Assembly: GCA_963766375.1 (NCBI GenBank)
Contig: CAVXZG010000013.1
Location: 147,106-211,105, forward strand
DNA from: AC-32 sp963766375
GTDB lineage: Bacteria; Actinomycetota; Thermoleophilia; Gaiellales; Gaiellaceae
Direction of reading: 5' to 3'
DNA: 64,000 bases
In this document: piece by piece, positions 28,263 to 36,632 of the stretch
Numbering within the stretch: the stretch's first letter is position 1
How the letters are laid out: every line of letters starts with the position of its first letter
Made by a program: the position numbers and the translations under genes
Notes under the pieces: model-generated
The model's input: the letters and a program-made list of their open reading frames with translations, nothing else
What the model was told of the DNA's origin: nothing
Database searches by the model: none

Positions 28263-30869
28263 TTGCTTCGATTGTTCAGGCGGACCAAATCGCCTACCGA
28301 CGAGCGCGCTCGCACTGCTGAGCCCGCCGCACCTGCACCTGCAGAGAACGTAACTTCCCCGCCCGCGCAAGCGGGCCAAACCGACACTGCTCCCAAGAAA
28401 CGGCGCCGCGGTAGCCGCGGCGGCCGGGGCCGCAAGCGTCCGGCCGGCACGACCTCGACACAGGCCTCAGCCAAGGCCGAAACCGAGGCCAAGCCAAAGA
28501 CCCAGACGCGGCGTGAGCCGAGAACCGAGGCCGCCGGCGACCGGCGACCCGCCGCGCGCAAGCAGCGCGCCCCTCGGCGTCGCACGCCGCCGAGGCGACC
28601 GCCGTTGCCGCCCGCCAAGCGCGAGCTCCTGATCTCGGTCGAGGTCGGCGAGCAGCGTGTCGCGGTGGTCGAGGACGACAAGGTCGCCGAGGCCTACCTC
28701 GAGCGCCCCGAGCGCCGCTCGATCGCGGGCAACATCTACAAGGGCACCGTCGACAACGTGCTCCCGGGCATGGAGGCCGCGTTCATCGAGATCGGCCTCG
28801 AGAAGAACGGCTTCCTCTACGTCGACGAGGTGATCGCGCCCGAGCTCGAGGGCAAGTCGCGCGGCCGCAAGATCCAGGACCTGCTGAGCCGCGGCCAGGA
28901 GGTCATGGTCCAGGCGGTCAAGGATCCGATGAAGTCGAAGGGCGCGCGCCTGACGACCGAGATCTCGCTCCCGGGCCGCTTCGTGGTCTTCGTCCCGCAC
29001 GGCGAGGGCCTCGGCGTCTCGCGCCGGCTCGAGGACGACGAGCGCATCCGTTTGCGCGACATCCTCAAGCGCCTCGACGTGAAGAAGGGCGGCGTGATCA
29101 TCCGCACCGCCGCGGAGGGCGCCTCGGCCGAGGACATCGAGCGCGACCTCGTGTTCCTGCAGCGCCTCTGGAAGACGATCGAGACGCGCGCGAAGAGCCT
29201 GAAGGCCCCGGCGCTCGTCTACCAGGAGGCCGAGCTTCCGCTTCGAGTCGTCCGCGACCTGTTCACGGACGACTTCGAGCGCGCGATGGTCGACCACGAC
29301 CGCACCTACAAGCGGATCGTCGGCTACCTGAAGAAGACCTCGCCGCACATGGCCGAGCGCGTCCACCGCTACCGCGAGAAGGCGCCGCTGATGGAGGCCT
29401 CCGGGGTCGACGGCGAGATCCGCTCGACGCTCTCGCGCCGGGTCGACCTGCCCTCAGGCGGCTACCTCGTCTTCGACTACGCCGAGGCGTTCACCGTGAT
29501 CGACGTCAACACCGGGCGCTTCGTCGGCTCGCGCTCCAAGTCCTCCGGCGGGCGGCTCGAGGACACGATCACGAAGAACAACCTCGAGGCGGTCAAGGAG
29601 GTCGTGCGCCAGCTCCGGCTGCGCGACATCGGCGGGATCATCGTCATCGACTTCATCGACATGGCGAACCCGAAGAACCGGGCCACCGTCGAGGAGGCGC
29701 TCCAGAGCGAGCTCGAGCGCGACCGGACGAAGACCTACGTGGTCGAGATCTCTCCGCTCGGGCTCGTCGAGATGACGCGCCAGAACGTGACCGACGGGCC
29801 ACGCGAGATCCTGACCCGCAAGTGCACCGTCTGCGGGGGTGACGGGGTCGTCCTCTCGGAGACCTCGGCCGCGGTCGACGCCGAGCGTCGCCTGCGCGAG
29901 CTGGCGGCGAGCGCCCCGCGCACCAAGGCATTCAAGGTCGAGCTGAACGCGAAGGTGGCCAGCATCCTGATCGGCCCCGGCGCCTCGCGGCTCGCTGCGA
30001 TCGAGGAGGAGACGAAGCGCCGCTTCCTGATCGGCGGCCGCGACGACGTTCCGAACGATCACGTCGAGGAGCTCGGCAAGGGAACACTCGAGAGTCTCGC
30101 GACGAAGGGGCCCGTTGAGGAGGGCGCCGAAACCGAGCTGAAGCTCGGCGAAGTCGGCCTGTACGACGTCAACGCGGGCGTGGGCAAGCTGGACGGCCTC
30201 ACCGTGGTCGTCGGCAGCGCCGCCGGTCTCGTTGGCAAGAAGGCCAAGGTCAGGATCGAGCGCGTACTGGACGGTGTTGCCTACGCGACGCTGCTCGGTG
30301 GAGCGGCCAAGCCCGACCAGCCGATCACCGCGGAAGGCGAGGCCGAGAAGCCGACCCGCAAGCCACCGGCCAAGAAGGGCCGCACGCCTGAGCCTGACTC
30401 GGGGGTGGAGGTCGTCGACGCTGAGCCAGAGCCAGACGCAGAAGAGGCCGAGGCAGAGCCCGAGGCTGAGGCAGTGGCGGAGCCTGAGGCGGAAGCGGCA
30501 ACCGAGCCCGCAGCCGACGCGGAGACCGCGACGAAGCCGAAGAAGAAGACCCGTCGCGGCTCGAGGGGCGGAAAGCGCAGGCGCAAGCCCGCAGGCGCGG
30601 CCACCGCGGCCGCGGCTACCAACGGCGAGGTCCCCGCCGAGGCGACGCCCGAAGTCAAGGCAGAGTCGGCCCCGAGGATCCACCTGCCCGACCGCGAGCT
30701 GGGCAGCGAGGAGCCCGAGGAGGAAGCGCCCGTGCCGGCCCAGGCCGAGAACGGCCAGGACGGGGCGGAGCAGCCCAAGCCGAAGAAGAAGACCCGTCGC
30801 GGCTCCCGCGGCGGGCGCAGGCGCCGCAAGCCGGCCGCCAGCAGCCCTTCGCCGCCGCCCGCCGAATAA
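28263..30869 (+). CDS. rng: Ribonuclease E/G with Arg-rich flanking regions
   Basis: Endoribonuclease for rRNA processing and mRNA decay, 868 residues. The catalytic part spans about 115-530: S1 RNA-binding domain (GNIYKGTVDNVLPGMEAAF), 5' sensor region, DNase-I-like subdomain with acidic catalytic residues in FTVIDVNTGRFVGS and GIIVIDFIDM, and a Zn-link-like CTVCGGDG. Long low-complexity arms flank it. A basic motif (RRGSRGG followed by Arg/Lys-rich residues) occurs three times, near residues 48, 762 and 846, separated by acidic Glu/Ala/Pro-rich stretches. TTG 28263 follows a good SD (AAGGAG). The 135-nt leader (28128-28262) contains a TACCCT -10 candidate near 28155 and no clear riboswitch. 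Confidence 0.92.
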   Translation: MLRLFRRTKSPTDERARTAEPAAPAPAENVTSPPAQAGQTDTAPKKRRRGSRGGRGRKRPAGTTSTQASAKAETEAKPKTQTRREPRTEAAGDRRPAARKQRAPRRRTPPRRPPLPPAKRELLISVEVGEQRVAVVEDDKVAEAYLERPERRSIAGNIYKGTVDNVLPGMEAAFIEIGLEKNGFLYVDEVIAPELEGKSRGRKIQDLLSRGQEVMVQAVKDPMKSKGARLTTEISLPGRFVVFVPHGEGLGVSRRLEDDERIRLRDILKRLDVKKGGVIIRTAAEGASAEDIERDLVFLQRLWKTIETRAKSLKAPALVYQEAELPLRVVRDLFTDDFERAMVDHDRTYKRIVGYLKKTSPHMAERVHRYREKAPLMEASGVDGEIRSTLSRRVDLPSGGYLVFDYAEAFTVIDVNTGRFVGSRSKSSGGRLEDTITKNNLEAVKEVVRQLRLRDIGGIIVIDFIDMANPKNRATVEEALQSELERDRTKTYVVEISPLGLVEMTRQNVTDGPREILTRKCTVCGGDGVVLSETSAAVDAERRLRELAASAPRTKAFKVELNAKVASILIGPGASRLAAIEEETKRRFLIGGRDDVPNDHVEELGKGTLESLATKGPVEEGAETELKLGEVGLYDVNAGVGKLDGLTVVVGSAAGLVGKKAKVRIERVLDGVAYATLLGGAAKPDQPITAEGEAEKPTRKPPAKKGRTPEPDSGVEVVDAEPEPDAEEAEAEPEAEAVAEPEAEAATEPAADAETATKPKKKTRRGSRGGKRRRKPAGAATAAAATNGEVPAEATPEVKAESAPRIHLPDRELGSEEPEEEAPVPAQAENGQDGAEQPKPKKKTRRGSRGGRRRRKPAASSPSPPPAE

Positions 30870-30883
30870 GGCACTTCTCCGCT

Positions 30884-30921
30884 AAACTGGCGCCTTCGCG
30901 GGCGGCCCAGCCCGCGTTTTG
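30884..30921 (+). promoter_or_regulatory. rplU promoter and leader hairpin
   Basis: TAAACT at 30884-30889 would start transcription near 30896. The RNA would then open directly with a hairpin CGCGGGC-GGCCCA-GCCCGCG (30898-30917) followed by TTTT and, 5 nt later, the rplU ATG. A stem plus U run between promoter and first codon is what an attenuator or r-protein leader looks like; it may alternatively terminate the RNase E/G transcript. Confidence 0.5.
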
Positions 30922-30926
30922 ATGCC

Positions 30927-31445
30927 ATGAGCTACGCGATCATCTCACTCGGTGGAAAGCAGTACCGCGTCCAGGAAGGCGAGCGGCTGCTCGTGGACCG
31001 GCTGGCCGTGGAGGAGGGCAAGACCTTCCATCCCGAGGTGCTGATGCTCGGCGGCGACGGCAAGTTCGAGCTCGCGCCGAAGAGCCAGGTGACCGCGCGG
31101 GTCGTCGGCTCGCCGCTCGGCCAGAAGATCCGCATCGGCAAGTACCGCCCGAAGAAGGGCTACAAGCGCCATACCGGCTTCCGCGCGAAGCTCACGCAGA
31201 TCGAGATCGAGTCGATCGGCGGCGCCAGGGCCGCGGCGAAGAAGGAGCCGGCAGCGGAGCCGGCGAAGCAGGACGCTCCCGACAAGCTCCCGCGCGGCTA
31301 CGCCGACATGACGGTCGTGGACATCACCGAGAAGTCCGGCCGCTGGTCGGAGGAGCAGGTCGAGGCGGCGCTGGAGTACGAGCGCGCGCATGCCAAGCGC
31401 AAGGGCGCCCTGGCGGCACTCGAGGCGAAGAAGGAGAAGGACTAG
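30927..31445 (+). CDS. rplU: 50S ribosomal protein L21 with a C-terminal extension
   Basis: The first ~103 residues are canonical L21 (YAIISLGGKQYRVQEGERL, KYRPKKGYKRHTGFR, TQIEIESI). L21 normally ends there; this protein has 172 residues. The extra ~70 residues comprise an Ala/Lys/Pro linker and a conserved-looking helical module (RGYADMTVVDITEKSG, WSEEQVEAALEYERAH, AKRKGALAALEAKK). The extension probably lies on the ribosome surface; its role is unknown. rpmA follows after 2 bp. Confidence 0.93.
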   Translation: MSYAIISLGGKQYRVQEGERLLVDRLAVEEGKTFHPEVLMLGGDGKFELAPKSQVTARVVGSPLGQKIRIGKYRPKKGYKRHTGFRAKLTQIEIESIGGARAAAKKEPAAEPAKQDAPDKLPRGYADMTVVDITEKSGRWSEEQVEAALEYERAHAKRKGALAALEAKKEKD

Positions 31446-31447
31446 AG

Positions 31448-31696
31448 ATGGCTCATAAAAAGGGACTCGGCTCTTCGCGGAACGGCCGCGACTCCAACCC
31501 GAAGATGCTCGGCGTCAAGGTCTTCGACGGCCAGGGCGTCAGCGCGGGCACGATCATCGTCCGCCAGCGCGGAACGCGTTTCCGCCCGGGCCCCGGCGCA
31601 GGGATCGGCCGCGACGACACGATCTTCGCCAAGCGCGACGGCACGGTGGTCTTCCGGACCACCGGCGAGCGCCGCTTCATCTCCGTCACGGAGTAA
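31448..31696 (+). CDS. rpmA: 50S ribosomal protein L27
   Basis: An 82-residue ribosomal protein near the peptidyl-transferase centre. The N-terminus MAHKKGLGSSRNGRDSN is canonical and needs no Prp-type cleavage. GTIIVRQRGTRFRPGPGAGI and DDTIFAKRDGTVVF follow. It sits directly between rplU and obgE in the usual order. Confidence 0.96.
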   Translation: MAHKKGLGSSRNGRDSNPKMLGVKVFDGQGVSAGTIIVRQRGTRFRPGPGAGIGRDDTIFAKRDGTVVFRTTGERRFISVTE

Positions 31697-31702
31697 GCGC
31701 CT

Positions 31703-32891
31703 ATGTTCCACGACCGGGCCCGCATCGACGTGCAGGCCGGGCGCGGCGGTGACGGGGCGCTCAGCTTCCGCCGCGAGAAGTTCGTCCCCAAGGGCGGTCC
31801 CGACGGGGGCGATGGTGGCCCGGGCGGCGATGTCGTACTCGTGGCCGATCCCGACCTGCGCGACCTCTCGTCATTCCGCAGGCGCCAGCGCTTCAAGTGC
31901 AGGCAAGGGCGGGGCGGGGGGCGGCAGCGGCCGCCACGGCGCCTCGGGCGAGGCCGTCGAGCTGCGCGTACCCGTCGGCACACAGATATTCGACGAGGAC
32001 GAGCAGTTGGTGGCCGACCTGGCCGCTCCCGGAGCCCGCCTCGTAGCAGCCCGCGGCGGAAGCGGAGGCCGCGGCAACCGGCGTTTCGCCACGCCCACCC
32101 GCCAGACGCCGCGTTTCGCCGAGACCGGCGTCCCCGGCGAGGAGACGACGCTCGAGCTCCGCCTGAAGCTCCTCGCCGACGCGGCGCTCGCCGGTCTGCC
32201 GAACGCGGGCAAGTCTTCGCTGCTCAGCCGGATCTCCAACGCGAAGCCGAAGGTGGCCGAGTATCCGTTCACGACTCTCGAGCCGGTGCTCGGCACCGTC
32301 GAGTCGGATGAGCGCCAGCTGGTGGTGGCCGACGTTCCGGGCCTGATCGCGGGCGCAAGCGAGGGCGTAGGGCTGGGGCATGAGTTCCTCGCGCATCTCG
32401 AGCGCGCGCGGCTGCTCGTGCACGTGATCGACGCGGCCGCGGGCGACCCGGCCGAGGCGTTCAAGGCGATCAACCAGGAGCTCGAGGCCTACGGCGCCGG
32501 CCTCGCCGAGCGGCCCCAGGCCGTGGTGCTGAACAAGATCGACCTCCTTCCGGAACCGCCGACGTTCAAGACCGACGACCCGCGCGTCGTGCGCGTCTTC
32601 GCGCTCTCGGCGGCGACGGGCGAGGGCGTCGAGGCCTTCCGCCGGGCCCTCTTCGAGCTCTGCTCGCCCGAGGAGGCGCCGGAGTACGACGAGGAGGGGC
32701 TTGCCGATTACCTGGCGTACCGGCCCAAGCCCGACCCGCGGCGCCGTTTCCGCATCCTGCGTACCGACCGGGGCTTCCGCGTCGCCGGCCGGGCCTCCTC
32801 CGAGGAGGAGCTGGAGCAGGCGCTCCGCGAGGCGGGCGCGAAGGTCGGCGACGAGGTCGAGGTCGAGGGCGAGGTCCTCGAGTTTCAATGA
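31703..32891 (+). CDS. obgE: GTPase ObgE/CgtA (frameshifted)
   Basis: An essential ribosome-assembly GTPase of about 396 residues. The glycine-rich Obg fold (VQAGRGGDGALSFRREKFVP, GGDGGPGGDVV) is interrupted by a +1 shift at 31896: after FK one extra T precedes AGKGGAGGGSGRHGASG. The G domain has G1 GLPNAGKSSLL, G3 VADVPGLIAGAS and G4 LNKIDLLP. A C-terminal OCT domain (FRILRTDRGFRVAGRAS) follows. The TGA overlaps the nadD ATG (ATGA). Confidence 0.92.
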
Positions 32892-33454
32892 CAACCGGAA
32901 TCCTCGGCGGCACCTTCGACCCGCCGCAGAACGGGCACGTCGCGCTCGCCCGCGCCGCCCTCGAGCAGCTGCCGATCGACCGGCTCGTCGTGCTCGTCGT
33001 CGCCGATCCCGGGCACCGGCAGGTCGTCGCGGACGCGGCCACGCGGCTGAAGCTCGCCGAGGCGGCGTTCTCGGGCCTGGGGGAGGTCGTGCTCGACCCA
33101 AATGCATTCACCGCGGACGCCGTCCGCGACGGCCGCTTCGGCGACGCGATCTTCATCGTCGGCGCAGACGAGGGCGCTGCGTTCACCGGCTGGAAGGAAC
33201 CGGAGGAGGTGCTCCGCGCCGTGAGGTTGGCCGTCGGAACCCGTTCGGGCTATCCGCCGCCGGATCTCGAGCGCTACGGCGACCGGGTCGTCTCGTTCCA
33301 GCTCGCCTCGCCAGCGGTGTCCTCGAGCGAGGTGCGCGAGCGGGTCGCCCGCGGTGAGCCGATCTCCGAGCTCGTCCCCGAGGCCGTCGAGCGGGAGATT
33401 TCGAAGCTCGGCCTCTACCGTGGCTACACTACGAGCGATCCCGAGAGGACTTGA
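32888..33454 (+). CDS. nadD: Nicotinate-nucleotide adenylyltransferase
   Basis: A 188-residue enzyme forming deamido-NAD from nicotinate mononucleotide and ATP. The nucleotidyltransferase motif GILGGTFDPPQNGHVALA contains the HxGH-like NGH; IFIVGADEGAAFTGWKEP is the family's substrate loop and SFQLASPAVSSSEVRERV corresponds to the C-terminal ISSTxIR motif. It overlaps obgE by 4 bp and the likely rsfS start by about 35 bp. Confidence 0.92.
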   Translation: MTTGILGGTFDPPQNGHVALARAALEQLPIDRLVVLVVADPGHRQVVADAATRLKLAEAAFSGLGEVVLDPNAFTADAVRDGRFGDAIFIVGADEGAAFTGWKEPEEVLRAVRLAVGTRSGYPPPDLERYGDRVVSFQLASPAVSSSEVRERVARGEPISELVPEAVEREISKLGLYRGYTTSDPERT

Positions 33455-33818
33455 CGAGACCCTGACGCCACTCGAACACGCCCGCCGCATCGCCGGCCTC
33501 GCCCAGGAGAAGCTGGCGGAGGACGTCCTTATTCTCGATATGCGCCCCGTGTGCAGCTACACGGACTTCTTCGTGCTCGCCACGGGCCAGAACACTCGCC
33601 AGACGAAGGCGATCTGGGACGAGGTGCACAAGCGGCTGAAGCACGACGAGCAGGCGCTCCCGTCCTCGGTCGCGGGCGAGGGGGAAGGCCGCTGGATCGT
33701 CGGGGACTACCTCGACGTCGTCCTCCACGTCTTCACGCCCGAGTCGCGCGAGTACTACCGGCTCGAAGAGCTCTGGGGCGACGTGCCCTTGGTCGAGCTC
33801 GCCTCGGCGACGGCCTAG
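33420..33818 (+). CDS. rsfS: Ribosomal silencing factor RsfS
   Basis: A ~125-residue protein that binds L14 and blocks subunit joining in starvation. Core motifs are AEDVLILDMRPVCSYTDFFV, ATGQNTRQTKAIWDEV, GRWIVGDYLDVVLHVF and YYRLEELW. The start is uncertain. GTG 33420 gives the longest plausible form. However, TACACT (33425-33430), the strongest -10 type of this window, lies inside that reading, and its usual 7-nt spacing points to ATC 33438 in the same frame; the homologous region begins near CTG 33462. It is the last gene of the obgE-nadD-rsfS unit. Confidence 0.88.
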   Translation: MATLRAIPRGLDETLTPLEHARRIAGLAQEKLAEDVLILDMRPVCSYTDFFVLATGQNTRQTKAIWDEVHKRLKHDEQALPSSVAGEGEGRWIVGDYLDVVLHVFTPESREYYRLEELWGDVPLVELASATA

Positions 33819-33837
33819 CTAGACTTCGGGCCGTCCA

Positions 33838-33910
33838 GGGGCCGTAGCTCAGCTGGGAGAGCGTCTGGCTGGCAGCCAGAAGGTCACGGGTTCGAGCCCC
33901 GTCGGCTCCA
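33838..33910 (+). tRNA. tRNA-Ala (GGC)
   Basis: A 73-nt cloverleaf: acceptor GGGGCCG/CGGCTCC (one G-U pair) with discriminator A, anticodon stem TCTGG/CCAGA around CTGGCAG (anticodon GGC), T arm ACGGG-TTCGAGC-CCCGT. TAGACT near 33819, just after the rsfS stop, is the likely -10 element. Confidence 0.94.
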
Positions 33911-33950
33911 TCGACGTTTGCCTCGCGCAGCTGCGCGGCAGAATCCAGCG

Positions 33951-34847
33951 ATGCGCTTTCGAAAGAACGCCCGCCTCGATCCTTCGCAGGTCGAGGACCG
34001 GCGCGGCCAGGGCCGGGTCTCGTTGCCGGGCGGCGGCCTCGCCGTCGGCGGCGGTGGTCTGGGCCTCGTCGCGCTCGCGATCTACCTTCTGGTCGCGGTG
34101 CTCTCCGGGGGCGGCGACCTCTCCGGGCCGCTCCAGAACCTCGACAACCAGACCGTCGCGAGCCAGCCGCCTTCTTCGGCCATCGGGTCGGACTGCCAGA
34201 CGGGTGCGGCAGCGAACGCGCGAGAGGACTGCCGCATCGTCGGCGTCGTGAACAGCGTCCAGGCCTACTGGGCGGGCCAGTTCCAGCGCAACGGCCGGAA
34301 CTACACGGTCTCCAAGACCGTCTTCTTCTCCGGCTCGACCGACACCGGCTGCGGCGTTGCGAGCTCGGACGTCGGCCCCTTCTACTGCCCGCTGGACAAG
34401 AAGGTCTACATCGACCTCGGGTTCTTCGACGACCTGCGCACCCGCTTCGGCGCGACCGGCGGCCCGTTCGCGGAGGCCTACGTTCTCGCCCACGAATACG
34501 GCCACCACGTCCAGGATCTGCTCGGTCGCCTGGAGGGCGGCTCCGGTGGCGCCGGAGCAGAGGGAAGCTCCGTCCGCACCGAGCTTCAGGCCGACTGCTT
34601 CGCCGGAATCTGGGCGAATCACGCGGCGCAGACCGGCTTCCTGACAGACCTGACCGAGGACGACATCGCAGACGGCCTGAACGCCGCGGCCGCGGTGGGC
34701 GATGACCGGATCCAGGCCAGGACGCAGGGCCGCGTCAATCCCGAGACGTGGACGCACGGAGCGGCGAGCCAGCGCCAGCACTGGTTCACCGTCGGCTACC
34801 AGAGCGGCAAGCCGGCCGCGTGCGACACGTTCAGCTCGGCGCTCTAG
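33951..34847 (+). CDS. YpfJ-type neutral zinc metallopeptidase
   Basis: A 298-residue protein with one N-terminal membrane span (GGGLGLVALAIYLLVAVL) and a large extracytoplasmic domain. The zinc-binding motif is AHEYGHHVQDLL (HExxH), and the third-ligand region is ELQADCFAGIWANH. Other family marks are RKNARLDPSQVEDRRGQ at the start, GPFYCPLDKKVYIDLGFF, and HWFTVGYQSGKPAACDTF at the end. Family length and layout are normal; the substrate is unknown. CAGAAT lies 6 nt before ATG 33951. It converges with the histidine kinase gene (17-bp overlap). Confidence 0.88.
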   Translation: MRFRKNARLDPSQVEDRRGQGRVSLPGGGLAVGGGGLGLVALAIYLLVAVLSGGGDLSGPLQNLDNQTVASQPPSSAIGSDCQTGAAANAREDCRIVGVVNSVQAYWAGQFQRNGRNYTVSKTVFFSGSTDTGCGVASSDVGPFYCPLDKKVYIDLGFFDDLRTRFGATGGPFAEAYVLAHEYGHHVQDLLGRLEGGSGGAGAEGSSVRTELQADCFAGIWANHAAQTGFLTDLTEDDIADGLNAAAAVGDDRIQARTQGRVNPETWTHGAASQRQHWFTVGYQSGKPAACDTFSSAL

Positions 34848-35890
34848 CCGGTACCGGCGCCTCCACGAAGTCCGGGAAATGAAGGGTGAAGACCGCGCCC
34901 GTCTCCGAGTTGGCCGCCTCGCAGCTTCCCCCGTGGGCCCGCACGATCGCATTCACGATCGCAAGCCCCAGCCCCGCTCCGCCGTTGGCGCGGGAACGGG
35001 CGGAGTCGGCGCGGGCGAAGCGGTCGAACAGCCGCTCGAGCCCGTCGGGCGGCAGCCCGGAGCCTTCGTCTGCGACCTCGATCGCGAGCCCTGAGCCCTC
35101 CGAGCGGGCGCCGAGGGTGATCGCGTCGGCGGGCTCCGTGTACTTGACGGCGTTCTCGAGCAACGCGTCCAGGGCGTTGCGCAGGGCATCGGGATCGGCC
35201 TGGAGCGTTCCCCCCGAGAGCTCGCCGAGAGTCCAGTTGCGCGGGACGACCGACCAGCGCATGAAGACGTCCTCGAGGAACGACTCGATCTCGACGTCGC
35301 CGAGGACGACGAAGTCGGGCTGCTTCGAGTTCGCCAGGAGGAGCAGCCGCTCGAGGATGTGCTCGATCCGCTCGAGCTCGTCCAGCGCGACGCCGACCTC
35401 CTGGGCCGACTCACCGTTCGTCCGTTGCAGCACCTCGAGGTGGCCGCGGGCGATCGTCACCGGGGTGCGCAGCTCGTGCGAGACGTCGTGTAGGAAGCGC
35501 TTCTGCTGAGCCATCAGACGCCGCCCGCTGGCCGACCTCGGTCTCGAGCGTCCGCACCGCATCCTGGCGCCGGCGCGCGTGCCAGACCATCGCCAGGAAC
35601 ATCGTCGCCATCAGCGGCACCTCGAAGAGCTCGCCCCAGAGCTGCTCGCCGCTGAAGGCGTCGCTCAGGATGAGGCTTCCGGTCGCCAGGATGACGAGGC
35701 CGAGCACGATCCCGGTCGGCTTCGGCTCCCAGACCCGGAAGCCGTACAGCAGCGTCAGGCTGATCCAGATGAAGTGGAACGGGATCGTCTCCCAGCTCGG
35801 GACGAGCGCCATCGCGACGAGGTTCGCGGCCGCGAACGCGAACCACGCGACTTCGACGCCCTTACGCCGCAGGAAGCCGATAGCCGCCAT
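34831..35890 (-). CDS. Sensor histidine kinase (frameshifted)
   Basis: Partner of the response regulator encoded just upstream (29-bp overlap). The N-terminal 110 residues form about four membrane helices with short loops (VAWFAFAAANLVAMALV, FHFIWISLTLLYGF, GIVLGLVILATGSLILS, PLMATMFLAMVWHA), so sensing may occur within the membrane. A +1 shift near 35520 separates this from the kinase core. The H box is FLHDVSHELRTPVTI, the N box NALDALLENAVKYTEP, and the G boxes DEGSGLPPDGLERLF and GGAGLGLAIVNAIV. The neighbouring oxidase operon suggests a redox or energy signal (inference). Confidence 0.85.
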
Positions 35891-36527
35891 GCCGCACCGT
35901 CTCGATGGGCGCGTCCGAGCCCAGCTTCTTGCGCAGCCGACGGACGCACACGTCCACCACGTTGGAGCGCGGATCGAAGTGGTAGCCCCAGACCTCCGAG
36001 AGCAGCCGCTCCCGGCTCACGACCTCGCCCTGGTGGAGGACGAGGTGGTGGAGCAGCCGGAACTCGCGGTCGGAAAGCTCGGCCACGAGCTCACCGAGCC
36101 TGGCCTCGCGCCGCGCGAGGTCGAGCGTCAGGCTCCCGGCCTGCACGACGCCTCCGTCGCCTCCGCGCCGGACGCTCCGTAGCTGCGCCCACACCCGCGC
36201 GAGCAGCTCTTCGAAGGAGAACGGCTTCGAGATGTAGTCGCATGCGCCGAGCTCGAAGCCTCGGAGCTTCGTCGGCAGGTCCGAGCGCGCCGACACGATC
36301 AGCACCGGCAGCTCGGGCCGTTGCTTCTGGACCTGGCGCAGCACCTCCAGCCCGCCGAGCTTCGGCAACAGCAGGTCGAGCACGACGAGGTCGTACTGGC
36401 CCGTGATCGCGCGGGCGAGCCCGGCCGGCCCGTCTCCGGCGCCGTCCACGACGAAGCCTTCCGCCTGCAGCCCCCTCGACAAGAACTCGAGGATGCGCGG
36501 TTCGTCCTCGATCACCAGGATCCGCAT
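35862..36527 (-). CDS. OmpR/PhoB-family response regulator
   Basis: A 221-residue regulator. The receiver domain (1-120) starts MRILVIEDEPRILEFL, with the phospho-acceptor Asp in YDLVVLDLLLPKLGG, Ser in LIVSARSDL and Lys in YISKPFSFEELLAR. The winged-helix DNA-binding domain (about 125-221) shows LSDREFRLLHHLVLHQGEVV, SRERLLSEVWGYHFDPRSNV and VRRLRKKLG...VRHGGYRL. ATG 36527 is chosen since the receiver fold begins there. It is divergent from the oxidase operon with a repeat array between, so it probably controls that operon and itself. Confidence 0.92.
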   Translation of the reverse strand: MRILVIEDEPRILEFLSRGLQAEGFVVDGAGDGPAGLARAITGQYDLVVLDLLLPKLGGLEVLRQVQKQRPELPVLIVSARSDLPTKLRGFELGACDYISKPFSFEELLARVWAQLRSVRRGGDGGVVQAGSLTLDLARREARLGELVAELSDREFRLLHHLVLHQGEVVSRERLLSEVWGYHFDPRSNVVDVCVRRLRKKLGSDAPIETVRHGGYRLPAA

Positions 36528-36552
36528 GCGACTGCGCACCCTAACGCAGTAG

Positions 36553-36590
36553 ATGACCTGGAAATGACGCGAAGATGACAGTCCCGTCAT
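36553..36590. promoter_or_regulatory. Probable response-regulator operator: three ATGAC repeats at 11-bp spacing
   Basis: ATGAC occurs at 36553, 36564 and 36575, exactly 11 bp apart, within the larger pattern RATGACNNGRA; an inverted copy GTCAT ends at 36590. Direct repeats at one helical turn are the usual site type for OmpR/PhoB-family regulators, and the only such gene nearby starts 26 bp away. The array would lie about 45-80 bp upstream of the oxidase transcript start and just upstream of the regulator's own start. Confidence 0.6.
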
Positions 36591-36632
36591 CTAGGTCGCA
36601 AAAACTGCTTCGGATTCTTATCTTCACGCGCG

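Noticed and set aside
28162..28353. A 63-codon frame in the RNase E/G leader
   Set aside because: It overlaps the RNase start in another frame, has no SD and no conserved-looking sequence; could at most be a leader peptide.
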